From Luscinia megarhynchos (lineage: Eukaryota; Chordata; Aves; Passeriformes; Turdidae): a stretch of 64,000 nt of DNA. The stretch lies in the NCBI GenBank assembly GCA_034336665.1, contig JAPFBE010000033.1:434001-498000 (forward strand), in the 5' to 3' direction. A model generated the notes under the pieces. That model was not told where the DNA came from and did no database searches. It saw nothing but the letters and a program-made list of their open reading frames with translations. Positions 38,365-49,835 of this stretch are shown piece after piece; position 1 is the first letter of the stretch, and each line of letters opens with the position of its first letter. A program made the position numbers and the translations under genes.

Positions 38365-38582
38365 TAAATTTGCTATTAGGAAAAAGTTCTTTGCTGAAAG
38401 GGTGGTCAAATATTGGAAAAGGCTGCTCAGGGAAGTGGTAGAATCAATGTCACTGTAAGTGTTATAAAAATGTGTAGATGTGGTGCTTAGGGACATGGTT
38501 TAGTGGTGGACTTTGCAGTGTTGGGTTAATGGTTGGATTTGATGTTCTTAGTGATATTTTCCAACCTTTATGATTCTATGTT
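38365..38582 (+). mobile_element. CR1 LINE, short 3' end fragment
   Basis: A second, more diverged CR1 tail: 'ttaggaaaaagttctttgct', 'gggtggtcaaatattgga', ending in TATGATTCTATG. Confidence 0.8.
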
Positions 38583-39530
38583 ATCTCACCAGCTGCTTGG
38601 GACCAAAAGGCCAAATGTAAATCAGGTACACAAAAAAGCCCTGCATGAACTATCTGCTGTTTGTCAGTTCTTAAATACTCACAGTCCTTTGTTGGTTAGG
38701 GTGGTGCTATTATGGCTTTGCTATTGCTCTTCGATTGCAGTGCCCTCCAGGTACCTGTGGCCAGGAGCTGACCCTGAAGACAAGCTGGGAGGCAAAGCTG
38801 AGCCCAGGCCACAAAACCCATGAAGCTGACAGGAGCAAGGCTGGCATATGCATAATGCATCATTGGGGCTCTAGAGATGGTAATCACTGCTACTGGAGGG
38901 TGAAAGGGAAGGGAAGACATTATACACCTTGGAGGTGAAACCACCCTTTGGCACCTCATGTAGTAGGACAAAGGAAATGTCATCCCACCCTCCTCAGCCT
39001 GGATTTGAACAGTGAGGTAAGGGAATTCAACCAACTTTTAAAATCCCCAGAAGATATCATGGTTTGCATTCAAGTTGTCAGTCAGGTACATGCATTCCCT
39101 AAACACCCATGATTATCCCTCTTCCCCAGTTAGCTGAAGAAGAATCAAGGCTCTTGTGCAAAGTGGCTATGGAGGCACCCATTAAAGTTCCATGGACTTG
39201 AATGTAAACAGTAATAAAAAACTCCCACTAATTTTCCAGGAAGACTTGCTTTGAGTGCATGTCCTTATGTGCCTTTGCCATGTAGAGAGATACAAGGTCC
39301 CTCTTTCTCTCCCTGAGACAAAAGTGATCAGCTTCAGAGCCATGTTGTAAGGCTGAATGGGATTTGGACCCTGGTGGACATGTCTGTACAAATCTGGGCC
39401 TTGTGTGTGTGCCCCAGCCAAAAACTATATTTAGTTGCTATGTTATGCTGTTCAGTTATTGCTGCACATTCTGCTGTTCGTTCTCATGCCTCTTTCACAC
39501 GCTAGCTCTTTTTGTGTATTTCTTAGTTTA
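38583..39530. other. Unassigned interval
   Basis: No gene or recognised repeat. Confidence 0.45.
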
Positions 39531-39895
39531 GACCAGTGTTTACAACAGGTGCACAGCATGAGAAAATTTCGGGAGTCTTTCAATAACTTGTTTGAAAATC
39601 CCCAAGGACGCTGGAACATCAACTATGCTAACACGGGAGAGAAGAAGTTGAAAACATCGAATACCAAGATTAGAAGATTCAAGATAGCAGGGGGCGGCAA
39701 AGATTTTGAAGACCACCAATTACAAACTTTTGGACAGTTGAAGGGGTGGATCAATATCCTAAAATTGTGATTTGTAAAGTGTGTTCCCACGTGGGTGATG
39801 GTTCTAGAAATGTATAATTGGGGTGAACTGTAAACAATAAATCGGCTTCTGAAAATCATATTGGTTTGCTGTTCAGAAGTCCAGTTTGTTCCCAC
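39531..39895 (+). mobile_element. Possible LTR fragment
   Basis: 'gaactgtaaacaataaatcg' (~39827) followed by a short U5-like stretch to 'tttgttccca' is the only LTR-like trait. No second copy in the window. Confidence 0.25.
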
Positions 39896-41048
39896 AGAGC
39901 CACTATCCCCAGGAGATCCGAACTGCCTGCTCCTTGAGAAGCTACTTGGCTTCTTGGAAGGATATTTTTTCCTTAAACTCCATGTCAGAAAGGGAAGGGG
40001 AGGATCATTTTTGCATCTCGGGTAGTTGGGAACAAGAGCATCATCTCTTGTTCCCAAGAAACTCATCATCCTTTGGTGATACCCTGACCTGGATGGAAGC
40101 ATTTAAAGGGGGAGGAGGGCTATTCTGGGCTCTGAGCCGGGCCCAGGGAAAAGAGAAAGCATGAAGAAAAAATAGAGAGAGAAGGTCTGCAAATGAACAG
40201 TCAGCATAAACAAAGCCTATCACCCCAGGCAAGAGGTCAAAGCACGACTTCGCTAAACAATTCATGGTGGAATCAGCAACTGGCAAAGTCATTAGCATTA
40301 TTAAAGCTGATGGAAAGTTACTGATGCTGCCCATGTTTTCTATTGAAACGCTATTTAGACATCTAATTTGCTTGGTTCTCATAGAGCTGATTGCTCTTCT
40401 TTTCCTTCTGGAATTTATCAGGCCTTTATCTACAAACTGAAACTTTCTGATGTGCTTCCCTGGCTCTGCCCATCAGACATGAGATAGGAGATGAAGCTTT
40501 GCACAAACTAAGCAATGCAAGAGAAACATAGAGAGAAAAAGGGCTGACTTGGGAAGTTGAATAAATTCCATCTCTGTGTTCCTTCAGTTCCTCGTGAGTT
40601 CAATTCTAGCACTACCAAACAGCACTATGCTTGCAGAACCTAAAATACCACTAATTATTCAGAGGGATGATAATTGCATCTGATGATGTCAGCAAAGCGT
40701 GGTTTTGGTGCTTTAGTTACCATACAGGTGCCTTCACTCACACACAAATGCTCATGTGAGCATCCTTTGGCATATTTCTAGCATTATTTGGTAAAAAGTT
40801 AGTGATGACTGAGTGTCTGTGCTCATGAAACTCTTTACCTTCAACTTACTAGACTCTTTGGCCAAAGAATTCTCATCCTCTGATTTGAGCCTTCTTCCAG
40901 AAAACCAACTGTCCCTCATAGGTCAGGACTGCATGGACAGAGAAATTTCAGCCAGAGGCTTCTAAGTCTTTCCACATTGTTTTATAAAAGCCTCACAAAA
41001 AAATTTATCTCTAGGGTTCTTGTTGGGGATTGGAGTTTGTTCTCTTAC
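39896..41048. other. Unassigned interval
   Basis: No gene or recognised repeat. Confidence 0.45.
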
Positions 41049-41725
41049 TGTCCCAGTTTGAAGAATTTTTCCCGTTATTATGCTAAGGAAGCCTGCCGGG
41101 TTACACCCAGGCTCTTTCATGGCTCGAGAAAAAAGGGTAGGTGGGGGCTGTCTTCCGGGGCTTTTTCACTCACCGGCGGGGTCTGAGGGAAGTCGGGACT
41201 GCTCATTTCCAGCCCACGCCATCAGAACATTGAGGAGCGAGGTTCTCTGCGGTCGGACACTACCCTGCATCTGCTCGGCATCCGGCCTCCTACCTCTGAG
41301 ACCACAGCTGACCACCAAAAACCCAAACGGTGAGTGGAGAGCCCTTCCTCCACCCTTTCTCCTACGTGGGACACAGCTGCCGCTGACGTCTTCCCTCCCC
41401 GTCCCGTGTGCCACCTCCGCAGCAGCGTGGACACTGCCCCGCATTTCACCACTGGGACCGAGCGCAGAGAGAGTGTGTCTGCGGCTGGAAAAAGGACTGG
41501 AACTGAGTTATTTGTTCGGTTTTGTTGTTAATTTTCATAGCTGCTGTTGTTTCTGTTTGTCTGGTTAGATATATTAGTAAAGAGCTGTTGTTCCTACCCC
41601 CTTATCTCCGCCTGAGAGTTCCTGATTCAAAAATTATAATAATCGGAGGGAGAGGGCTTACATTCTCTATTTCAAAGAGGAGCTTCTGCCTTTATTGGCA
41701 GACACCTGTACTTCAAACAAGGACA
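41049..41725 (+). mobile_element. Solo LTR (TGTCCCAG...AAGGACA)
   Basis: 677 bp. TGTCCCAG start and AACAAGGACA end form an imperfect terminal inverted repeat. The 3' part ('attataataatcggaggga' to 'cagacacctgt') matches the 3' part of the LTR 52813-53539. An AGTAAA signal lies at ~41576. The GC-rich centre produces overlapping open frames (up to 162 codons) that are not genes. Confidence 0.8.
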
Positions 41726-43134
41726 GTTCTTGAGGTATATGAGATTGGGGAATGGTGCTTTTTTAAGCTTTCACTAGAAAAAGCAACTTGACTTGGTGCT
41801 GAGACACCAGTTCAGCTCTGGTTTTGCCTCCACTCCCTAGGTCTGGTCTTGTCTGGTTGATGTGCCCTTTAGAGGACAACCAGATCTAGGAGCAAAGAGC
41901 TGTTTTCTTGGGCAGAGGATATGTCTATAAGGCTGACAAGGCTGTGGAAGGATGTTCTAGTCCATTGAGAGCTCTATGACCACAGGCTGCCTTAATGGGA
42001 AATGCCATGGTCACAGTAGCTTTGCAGCTGTGCGGAGGGATGTCTCCCCAGTTATCAGGGAGATGTTTTTGAGTATGCCTTCTCCCTGAAAGCAGTGGGA
42101 AGATTTCTGAACCTGTGTGATTGATTCATTCATCATCTGATTTCATTGGGATACGATCCATTTAGATTTGCAGCTCATTTCCAAGAAGGAGGGAGACCAG
42201 AGAGGCTCAACCATCGTATCCTCCATCATTGCAAATCAAAGGCAGCTCCACACTGGGAGACTCCCAATGGCAAAGCGAAAGGATGTTTGGCATCATGGCT
42301 CCCAGAGATTTCTGGAGCTGCCTGACACCAATCCTCTTGCTTTTCTTGAAAACAAAAACCCCTCACTGCAAAATGATGGCAAAGGAAAAGCTGGAGGATT
42401 TGAAGGGATGTGCTGACCTTTTCAGCAGTCATCTTTGCATGGCTGGACCAAAGGATGGCCCCTCAAAGTCTGCAGTAAGGCTGCCCAGTATGGCCACCTG
42501 TAACACACCAAAGCAATTTGGGAACATCACAGGTTTCCAACTCAAAGCCCAGAAGGATGGCTTCAGGATTAAACCCTTGCTCCTGGACTTTCAGGACTAC
42601 TCCCAAGAAGCACAGGGTTGGGGAGCTGGATAATTTTAAACAAGCGGGTACACTTCCACCCAAAACAACTAGCTAATTATGGGTGCCCCAGTGCCATGGT
42701 TAGCTGTTGCAGGGAAGTACAATATTGCCCTCATGTCTCTTTGCCTCCTGAGTTGCTACTCCTGCTGCTAGGCACCAGCACAGGACCTGGTAAGTCCTAC
42801 CAAGCTTCAGAAGAAGACTGAACCCAAACTGCCTTCAAAACAAATTTGAGATCAGAAGACAACAAACAGGCAAGTTCAGAACGGGGGAGGTTCGCTCTTC
42901 CCTTCTCTGTGTCTAGCAGGACTCAGAGAAAATCCCACTAAAAAGAACAAACAGGTGATAAAAATGGAAGGAAAACACAGGCAACCTCATAATATTTATC
43001 TACCAAGCTAAATATTTTCCCTTACTGCTACCACTTCTGAGTACTTCACTGTTGGAGAAGAGCAATCCAGCACCCCAAGACGCCAATGGGGAGAAATCCA
43101 CTCCCTTCATTCCAGTTTGGTGCATGTTGGATCC
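41726..43134. other. Unassigned interval
   Basis: 1.4 kb without a recognised element. A 134-codon frame (42229-42633) shows no domain. Confidence 0.5.
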
Positions 43135-43723
43135 CAGAAACCTAGTTTTTTTGAGCTTTCTGTGCTTTCTGGCACTGACCCCCGGGAGAACACTGCTTTT
43201 GACCTGAGGCCATGAAGAAGGCTTCCAGATTTGAGTGATGGAGTTAAAGTCATGGGTGTGTAGTTAAATAGAAGTGTGTGATTTCACATGGTGAAGGGTT
43301 TTAAATTTGAGGTTTTAATAATACAGTAATAGATATGGGACAAGATGGAGGGTTTTGGGTGGTATCTCTTTTTGGTGCTCATCTTCCTTCTTCTTCACGA
43401 TTTCAGGTAGTAGTTTCTGATTGGACAGTTAGTGCTGCACTGAGGGTCAAGGGAATTGGTTATTGGGTTAAAATTATAAATAATATCGTTGTTATTTCTC
43501 TATTGGACTGTTTAGCTTTAAGAGACCTTGTTGCTAGCTGGATTGATCTCCATTTTGCTCGCTTCTACCTGGTGGCTAGAAGTGTTCCTGAACTTTCTGT
43601 AATTTAGATAAGATTTAATAAACAACCAAGCCCAAACACGAGAAAATTTGTTTCCTTCGTGTGTTTTTTAATCCCGGCTCTGAGTGAAGACAGAAGAGAC
43701 TCCAGACAAACCACTAATTAAGT
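43135..43723 (+). mobile_element. Solo LTR, family D copy 1
   Basis: Homologous to 55608-56160 (shared 'gacc...gaaca', 'aacactgcttttgacct', 'attgggttaaaa' and 'ttttaatccc' blocks). Starts TGTTGGATCCC, with a degenerate end. The 6-base repeat GGTGCA flanks it (43129-43134 and 43724-43729), a likely target duplication. AATAAA lies at ~43617. Confidence 0.65.
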
Positions 43724-44239
43724 GGTGCAAAATACCACCCCATTACAGCATTTATCTTCTTTCAGGGAGTGACACCTGAAAAATAAATCTCTAGTTGCCT
43801 GCAAATTTAAATAAAAACAAAGGTAAGTCATATCTTTGCACACTATAAATATATTACTGCAGAGAACATAAGAGTTACCATCCTTCCACTATTTCCTTTG
43901 GTAGAAAAGCTATAAAGTGCTGAACACCCTCAAATTCTACCAAAGTCTAGGAAGCCTAAACCTCTGAGTACATTACAAAGACTGGTGATAGCACAGGAGG
44001 AACTAAAAGATGCATCACTCATTTAGACTAATGAAATGGTAAAAAGTACTTCTTGTTTTTTAAGTTAGTAAAACCCAAAAACCTAACAAAGGGGTGTTAT
44101 TAGCATATCACTAGGAATAATGAAGTGAAAACAGGGGAAATCTGATAAATGGGGCAGTGTGTTTCCTACGGAATAATAATAGGAGGGACAATTTTCTAAC
44201 ATCCTGAGATAAATAAAATACTGAAGCACATCCTACCCA
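43724..44239. other. Unassigned interval
   Basis: No gene or recognised repeat. Confidence 0.45.
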
Positions 44240-45399
44240 ACACCACCACATTGGACAGTTGATCACCACTGTACTGCAGTTGCAGTGGGTCCATCAGTCC
44301 TACACTGTGCCTATCCCTGGATGCCAGCCATTTCCTGCAGCACCAACAACAGAACTCTGTCCTGTTCGGCTTTCAAGCCATTTAACATGGACAGATATTG
44401 CTGCCCAAAACAGCAGGGAGAGAAGGTACCACTGCCAACAGCCACCAGACAATACCCCAAAGTTTGCTTTTACAGTACCATCCAATAATAATGCAGCACC
44501 AACAGAGCATTATCAATGGAGAGTTCTTCCCCAAGGAATGAAAAACCGCCCCACAATTTGTCAGTAGTTTGGTGCACAAGCACTCACATCTGTGAGAGAA
44601 CAATTTCCAGGGGCATACTGTTACCATTACAGGGATGACATTTTGATAGCAACCCAAACCAAAAAAGAACTCTCACAGATTCAGCCAAGCCTGTTGCAAG
44701 CATTAAAAACATTTGGGCTGCAGGTAGCACCAGAAAAAGTGCAGCAGCAAACACCCTGGAAATACCTGGGACTTAAGATAATGAATCAGACTATACAGCC
44801 ACAAACAGTTCAACTTCCAACCAAAATTCAGACTCTAAATGATGCAGAGAAACTTTTGGGTACCATCAGCCGTGTTAGATCCTATCTAGGATTGACCAAC
44901 TCATAATTAGCACCCTTATTTAACCTCCTAAAGGATGATTCTGAGTTAACTTCCCCCAGAAAATTAACCCCAGAGGCAAAAGCAGCTCTCAAAACAGTAG
45001 AGCAAGCTATCACAGACAAGTCCACCAGATATGCCCAGAGGTGTGTATCACTGTATTCATTCTCATTGTCAGTTTTCACCCTACTGGTATTATTGGGCAG
45101 TGGAATTCACATTGGCCTGATCCTTTGCACATTTTAGAGTGGATGTTTCTACCTCACCAACCAAAAAAGACGACACCTACTGTCTTTGAGCTAATCACAC
45201 AATTAATTATCAAATGCTGCCACGGGTGTTTACAATTAAATGCTAGGGATCCTTCAAAAATTATTATACCTGTGGCACAAGAATAGTTCAAATGGTGTTT
45301 TGCCAACAGCACAGCCTTGCAAAGTGCCTTGCAAAATTTCTCTGGACAAATCACTTACCATCTGCCAAGCCATAGATTGCTGAAGTTAAGTGAGGAAAC
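44240..45399 (+). pseudogene. pol: ERV3 pol, RT part (left of ERV2)
   Basis: Frame 44259-44567 covers the RT 'FAFTVPS' and 'LPQGMKN' blocks. A stop at ~44567 and a frame change precede 44592-44906, where the catalytic box reads Y-R-D-D: both Asp are kept but the variable residue is Arg. Thumb and connection follow in 45041-45286 and on to the ERV2 junction, with stops. The family's first palm Asp block is lost or unrecognisable at the 5' end. Non-functional. Confidence 0.85.
45394..45399 (+). repeat. ERV2 target-site duplication, left copy
   Basis: GGAAAC, repeated exactly at 52483-52488. Six bases is usual for alpha- and betaretroviral integrases. Confidence 0.97.
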
Positions 45400-45779
45400 T
45401 GCTATAATGATTCTTTGTCTTTTTCCTAATTACTTAAGATCGGACAAAGTATCTTAGCATGCATGGAAAAGGATTGCAAAAGAGGCCCTTTTATTTCTCA
45501 GCTTTATTCTAAGGCGATGGCATGGCCGGATGGAGGAAAGAGGGAGATCCCTTCTGGGACCTCCGTATTCAGGAGAGGGAATGGGGAGTGGCTTTGGCTA
45601 GCAGCCAATGGGATAAGGACACAGGGGGATAGGATCAGAATACAGGAACTCCCGGTAGGGTACAAGGTCACAGGGAAAGGTCACAGGACAGGAAGGGGGA
45701 CATGAACCGGGAACTAGCCGGAAGGAGGTGGCCAGGTGTGCTAATTCATTCCTTTTACCTCATTTATCGAATTACAACA
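45400..45779 (-). repeat. ERV2 3' LTR
   Basis: TG...CA ends. On minus: an ATTGG (CCAAT-type) box (plus CCAAT near 45605) and two AATAAA signals (plus TTTATT at 45503-45508 and 45490-45495). Plus CAAGGTCA (45663-45670) and AAAGGTCA (45676-45683) are nuclear-receptor half-site-like. The single difference from the other LTR lies at ~45474. Confidence 0.97.
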
Positions 45780-45800
45780 TCTCCCCGTTTTTTGTTTTTT
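45780..45800 (-). other. ERV2 polypurine tract
   Basis: On minus, an almost pure A/G run ending GGGGAGA directly before the 3' LTR; it would prime plus-strand DNA synthesis. Confidence 0.92.
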
Positions 45801-45840
45801 AAGTAGGGGGGTGATATTAAACTAATTCTAGTTCGAATTA

Positions 45841-46101
45841 TTATTTTGCCCACCATTTGTGATAAGCGGGAGAATTAGATTGTTTTATATTTGTCATTTC
45901 TATATGATTGTTCCCTGAGGTAGAAGGAATGATACCATTAATGGCCTTAAATATTAAATGCCGTATGATTCCAAATGCCATAGCTACAAGGAAAAGAATA
46001 ACAACGAACAACATAATGGTTTTGACTATGGAAGTCCCCCACCCAGAAAATCCCCAGCCCTTAAACAGTTCATTAAACCAGTCTTCTGATTCTTGTTTCA
46101 C
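45841..46101 (-). pseudogene. env: ERV2 env remnant (membrane anchor and tail only)
   Basis: The open frame of 86 codons contains the juxtamembrane 'GWGFSGWG' block (parallel to 'QWGLTGWV' in ERV1 Env), one membrane segment (~27-45) and a short tail. It is opened here at a GTG, so no true start is implied. Surface subunit, fusion peptide and CX6CC region are absent: only ~100 bases separate this from the pol stop, so most of env has been deleted. A pyrimidine-rich stretch followed by AG (plus ~46172-46190) in that gap resembles a splice acceptor. Confidence 0.85.
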
Positions 46102-46201
46102 TTGTCAAGGCTAACAAGAAGACAACTTGGATGGGGTTCCACACAGGGTTAACTGGAGGGTAGCTTTCTTCTAAAAAGAAAAACAAACATTTTAAAACAT
46201 G

Positions 46202-48915
46202 TTATAAGTCTCTGTCTGCTTGAGAGTATTCCTTTATGAAGTTTTTGTTTCCTTTTCCTCTGCGGCGTCTTCTTTTCGAAGCAATGGTTACTTGCTTCTC
46301 ATCTTCTTCTGCTGGAGCTGGAGTTTTAGGGAGAAAAGGTTTTACCCACTTTTGGGGAATCCATCGAGGTCCTGAGGGAGTTGATACACATGCATAACCT
46401 CTTCCCCAAGTTACTAGCTCATAGGGACCTTTGTTTTCCCATGTTTCTGGGTCCCTAATCAAAGCTGGTGGATGCTGAGATAATTTAAACTGTTTACTGC
46501 TGTTAAAATGACAAAGCACTGGAGGAGTCATATTTTCAAATGAACAATTTAAGAAATTGATTGTAAACAAAGCTTTACAGAGTTTTGCTGGGGAGACATC
46601 CACACAGTTGAACTGCTTTGTCTAGCTAGAACTTGTTTGAGTGTCTGGTGTGTGCGCTCAATCACGGCTTGGCCTGTAGGGGAGTGTGGGATGCCTGTCT
46701 TATGATTCACTCCCCACTGCTGGATGAATTCCAGGAAATACTTGGATGTGTATGCTGGGCCATTGTCTGTTTTTATTTCTCTAGGGATCCCCAAAACTGA
46801 GAAGGCTTGTACTAGGTGTTGTTTTGCATGTACAGCCTTTTCCCCTGCATGAGCGGAGGCATAAACTGCACCTGAATATGTGTCTATACTCACATGGACA
46901 TATTTGAGCCGTCCAAAACTAGGAATGTGTGTGATATCTGTTTGCCACACCTCACAGCTGCCAAGGCCCCGGGGGTTAACCCCCATTCCCAGCGATGGCA
47001 TGGCCTGGAGCTGGCAGTTGGGACAGGTGTCTACTATAGCCTTGGCTTGACTCCGTGTTAGCTGGAATTGACGGACCAAACCTGGTACATTTTGGTGGTA
47101 TTGCTGGTGGCTCAGCTTTGCCTGTTGGAAGATGTCAGGAAGGCATGCCTTTTCTGCTGGAGCTGCAAGGGTGTCTGCCATACGGTTCCCTTCTGTGATC
47201 TCACCTGGCAAATCCATGTGTGACCTCACATGCATCACATAGAAGGGATGTTCTCTGTGCGAAACCAAATAGATTAGTTTTGACAGCAGCCGAAAGAGCT
47301 GCTCATTATCAATGTCTTTGAGCACTGCCTGCTCCGCCCTGGATACTACCCCCGCAACATAAGCAGAATCTGTTACCAAGTTAAGAGGCTCTCACAACTG
47401 CAGCCAGTTCTGCAATCTGGGGTGACCTGTCCACAAACTCAACATCAGCTTCCCAATGCTGAGTCTGGGGATTTCTCCAAGTCATCACCAACTTATGGGA
47501 GGCCCCCGATGCATCTGTGAACACTATGAGTGCCTCGAGGGGTCTCCTGCTTCTCTTTTCACGAGGTATGAGGGGAAATTCCTCATTGAACAACTTATGA
47601 GCTGGGCTGTGAACAGATATCTGTCCACTGTAGCTGTCCAGAGATATCTGGAGGCTGGCATTGCTCTGCAGCAAATGCTCAAACATCTCTTTTGTTAACC
47701 TTTCAGGAGAATTCTTTCCCTCACCAGAAAGTTTAATTGGCAGGTGTATGCATGTGAAATCAATTCCAGACAGCTCACGCAGCCTCATCCTTGCTTTTTG
47801 AATCAGCTGATCTATCAGCTCCTGTGGTTGTGTAAGAGTTTTGGATCTTTGGTGGGAGAGGAAGACCCATTCTATGATTAAGAGTGAGTCTCTCTGCCCC
47901 TCAATCCACTGAAATATTAAACCGTGTAAGTGTGGCAGTTTCCCCAAAACAATGAATTCGAAAGGCAGTACAGGTTGATAGCGATGAGCCTGCCTCTCAG
48001 ACAGAGCTTTCTGTACCTTTTCAATTGCAGCTTTTGCCTCAGATGTCAGTTCCCTAGGAGAAACCAGCTCTCTTTCCCCTTTCAATAAATTAAAAAGGGG
48101 TTCTAAGTCCTCATTAGTGAGGCCTAACCAAGGTCTTACCCAATTCAGAGATCCACACAGGGAGTGGAGATCTGCTAGAGTTTTAGGATTACAATTAATT
48201 TCTAATTTCTGTGGAACAATAGTCCTGGCAGTGATCTCTAGGCCCAGATACTTCCAAGGTGGCATCCTTTGAACCTTGTCATCCTGTAATTGAAATCCAG
48301 CAGAGGTTAAAACTTTAACTACTAGGTCAAGCGTGTCTTGGAGGATGGAGTTATCAGGAGCACACACCAGCACATCATCTATGTAATGCAAAATTATTGC
48401 TTCCTTTCTCTGTGCCCGCACCAGAGACAACAATGAAGCTACATACCACTGGCAGATAGCAGGACTACACTTCATGCCCTGTGGAAGCACTTTCCAGTGG
48501 TATCTCTTCATTGGAGCCTCTCTGTTCAATGATGGTACTGAGAATGCAAACATGGGAGCATCTTCAGGGTGTAATGGGATATGGAAAAAACAATCTTTGA
48601 TGTCTAATACTGCCAATTGCCAATCTCTAGGTAACATAGTTGGAGAAGGCATCCCAGGTTGAAAAGACCCCATGTCCTGAATTACATTATTTATTCCCCT
48701 AAGGTCATGTAATAATCTCCACTTGTCTTTCCCTGGTTTTTTATTACAAAAATTGGAGAATTCCAGGGGCTTGTTGTTTTTACTATATGACCTTTCGCCA
48801 ATTGTTCATCTACAAGTTTTTGAAGTGCCTGTAACTTTTCCTTTCTTAACGGCCACTGTGTAGTCCAGATAGGTGTGTCACTTAGCCATGTTAGCTTCTG
48901 GACCAGGCACTCCAT
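46202..48915 (-). pseudogene. pol: ERV2 pol (RT, RNase H, integrase), three frame breaks
   Basis: RT starts in 48915-48691, breaks in an A-rich run near 48745-48760, and continues in 48673-47381 (430 codons) with an intact Y-I-D-D box (residues 97-100) and thumb, connection and early RNase H. A second break near 47381 leads to 47379-46549 (276 codons): the end of RNase H, the zinc-binding H91, H95, C119, C122, and a D,D35E integrase core (D148, D205, E241). A third break near 46600 leads to 46603-46202 with the GPY-type DNA-binding domain and an Arg-rich tail. Each break is a one-base-scale frame change. Catalytic residues all look conserved, unlike ERV1. Confidence 0.94.
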
Positions 48916-48926
48916 GGTGCCCGCTT

Positions 48927-49835
48927 CTAAAAATCTTGAGGAGTTTTTGGAATTATCATTTTAACTCCCCATTGTGACATGGAATCTCTCCCCCACAAGG
49001 GACACTTGTAATCTATTACAAAAGGACGAACACTGGCCAATTTGCCGTCCGGTCCCTCAATTTGTACAATGCATTTTGATATTTTAGCTAATTTAACTGC
49101 TTCTATACCCTGAATTTGCCCTGCAACAGGTTGCAATTCCCAGTGTGAAGACCACATCTTTTCAGGTATAATGGTTACATCAGAGCCTGTATCCAAAACA
49201 CCCTTCACATGTAGATGGTCTGTTCCATGTGTCATGTTGCATGCTAGAGAAGGCTTTTCCTCCTTCACTGTCTCTGCCCAGTAAACCTCTGGTGACTTAT
49301 CATCTGCTGTGATATCTGCTGGAATAAGAAAAGCTTGGGCCAGTACCTGCCCCTCACACAAATAGAAAGGTGCTTGTGGATAACGAGCTAATATGATAAC
49401 ACCAGATATTTTCCCCTTAATGATCATAGGAGCTATTTCAATTTCTGAAGGTGTGTGTGCTGTGTCTCCCACAACAATATACTCACTCTCCATGTGGCAA
49501 ACCGTCATATCAATTAAAGGACTCGAGATGTCCACTGCAATGATGGTCCACTCAGCAGATCTGAAATGAAAACCTTTGGCAGTCTGTGGCCTAATTCGGC
49601 CACAGATCTGCCTGACTTTGTTAAGAGAACATTTAACATTTACATTATCTGGCATACCCACATTGTCCATCCCATCCTCCCCCTTTGCTTTTAAGAAAGA
49701 GGCTTTTGCTACAGTATAGCCTGCAGAATTTATATCCTGGCGCTCTATGGTGTTTATGGCAGGCCCGCGCCTCAGTTCTAGTTTTTTGTTTGTTGATTTT
49801 ATTCTGTTTCCTGCTCTGAGGACAGTCCCTAGCAA
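48927..49835 (-). CDS. pro: ERV2 pro: protease with dUTPase-related N-terminal part
   Basis: A single unbroken frame of 302 codons that would be reached from gag by ribosomal frameshifting, so the first ATG is probably not the true start. Residues ~90-185 resemble a degenerate dUTPase (a G-Q-x-L-A-Q-x-F-L-I-P end block). The aspartic protease follows, with D-T-G at 215-217 and a G-R-D-S-M-S-Q-W-G segment near the end. The protease would cleave Gag and Pol in the budding particle. The N-terminal ~60 codons overlap the gag nucleocapsid frame. The only ERV2 gene without a visible break. Confidence 0.9.
   Translation of the reverse strand: MLGTVLRAGNRIKSTNKKLELRRGPAINTIERQDINSAGYTVAKASFLKAKGEDGMDNVGMPDNVNVKCSLNKVRQICGRIRPQTAKGFHFRSAEWTIIAVDISSPLIDMTVCHMESEYIVVGDTAHTPSEIEIAPMIIKGKISGVIILARYPQAPFYLCEGQVLAQAFLIPADITADDKSPEVYWAETVKEEKPSLACNMTHGTDHLHVKGVLDTGSDVTIIPEKMWSSHWELQPVAGQIQGIEAVKLAKISKCIVQIEGPDGKLASVRPFVIDYKCPLWGRDSMSQWGVKMIIPKTPQDF

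Noticed and set aside
41080..41568. 162-codon frame
   Set aside because: Falls wholly inside the GC-rich LTR 41049-41725.
45463..45705. 80-codon frame repeated at 52166-52408
   Set aside because: Both copies lie in the two ERV2 LTRs; identity reflects LTR duplication, and the frame is antisense to the provirus.
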